Source of the DNA: Sphaerochaeta sp.
GTDB taxonomy: Bacteria; Spirochaetota; Spirochaetia; Sphaerochaetales; Sphaerochaetaceae
Assembly: GCA_003456855.1 (NCBI GenBank)
Contig: DMOO01000097.1
Location: 1-7,184 of the forward strand
Length of the DNA: 7,184 nucleotides
Direction: 5' to 3'
The notes below the pieces were generated by a model. It did no database searches and was not told where the DNA came from. It worked only from the letters and a program-made list of their open reading frames with translations. The position numbers and the translations under genes are program-made. This document shows, in pieces, positions 7,131 to 7,184 of the stretch (within the stretch, counting starts at the first letter, position 1; each line of letters opens with the position of its first letter).

Positions 7131-7184
7131 TTACCGCAGGGAACGGATGGCTTCACGCTGGCTGTCTGTGAGCGCGGCATCCAT
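7131..7184 (-). CDS. C-terminal end of a convergent gene (partial, product unknown)
   Basis: Read on the minus strand, the frame is open from the right edge for 17 codons and stops with TAA at 7133-7131. The visible residues are MDAALTDSQREAIRSLR; the leading Met may be internal. This is too short to identify a family. Support for a real gene comes from its place just beyond a bidirectional terminator, which would otherwise have no second user, and from codon choice (GCG, CGT, CTG, CGG) matching the second half of the dehydrogenase gene rather than the iol genes. The start lies outside the window. Confidence 0.5.
   Translation of the reverse strand: MDAALTDSQREAIRSLR

Noticed and set aside
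1..7184. The contig being archaeal (archaeal-type PGK plus glycerol-1-phosphate dehydrogenase, AGR-rich codons)
   Set aside because: The dehydrogenase has bacterial AraM motifs, not EgsA ones, and the iol genes, Shine-Dalgarno sites and hairpin terminator all fit a bacterium. Transfer of the PGK gene explains the signal more simply, though I cannot exclude an archaeal source for it.

Overview
The window is the 3' end of a bacterial catabolic operon. Six same-strand genes, separated by only 4 to 20 nt and each of the five complete ones preceded by a purine-rich Shine-Dalgarno sequence, run from the left edge to a hairpin terminator at about 7.1 kb. In order they are: a phosphoglycerate kinase (PGK) of archaeal type (5' end cut off by the window), IolE, IolB, IolD, a LarA-family nickel-pincer racemase/epimerase homologue, and an AraM-type sn-glycerol-1-phosphate dehydrogenase. 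A short piece of a convergent minus-strand gene fills the right edge. No tRNA, rRNA, CRISPR array or insertion sequence is visible, and no intergenic stretch exceeds about 65 nt.

IolE (inosose dehydratase), IolD (trihydroxycyclohexane-dione hydrolase) and IolB (5-deoxy-glucuronate isomerase) are three consecutive steps of myo-inositol breakdown, from 2-keto-myo-inositol to 2-deoxy-5-keto-D-gluconate. The other classical enzymes (IolG, IolC, IolJ, IolA) are not here and may lie upstream. In the classical route the aldolase gives dihydroxyacetone phosphate (DHAP) and malonate semialdehyde. DHAP is the known substrate of glycerol-1-phosphate dehydrogenase, and PGK belongs to the lower glycolysis that would burn triose phosphate, so both partners can be rationalised as handling the triose-phosphate product. 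The LarA-like protein has no obvious place in the known pathway and is the most attractive candidate for a new step.

The organism is probably a GC-rich anaerobic gut-type bacterium, perhaps Firmicutes or Spirochaetes; I cannot name it. The PGK resembles archaeal PGKs, but the iol genes, the AraM-type rather than archaeal EgsA-type dehydrogenase, and the strong Shine-Dalgarno sites all point to Bacteria.

The most unusual feature at DNA level is a sharp change of codon usage inside the last gene near 6390. Upstream, arginine is mostly AGA/AGG and glutamate mostly GAG. Downstream, arginine is almost only CGN and GCG and GAA become common, although the protein reads through as one intact family member. 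This suggests a recombination junction (operon transferred into a resident homologue) or a chimeric assembly.
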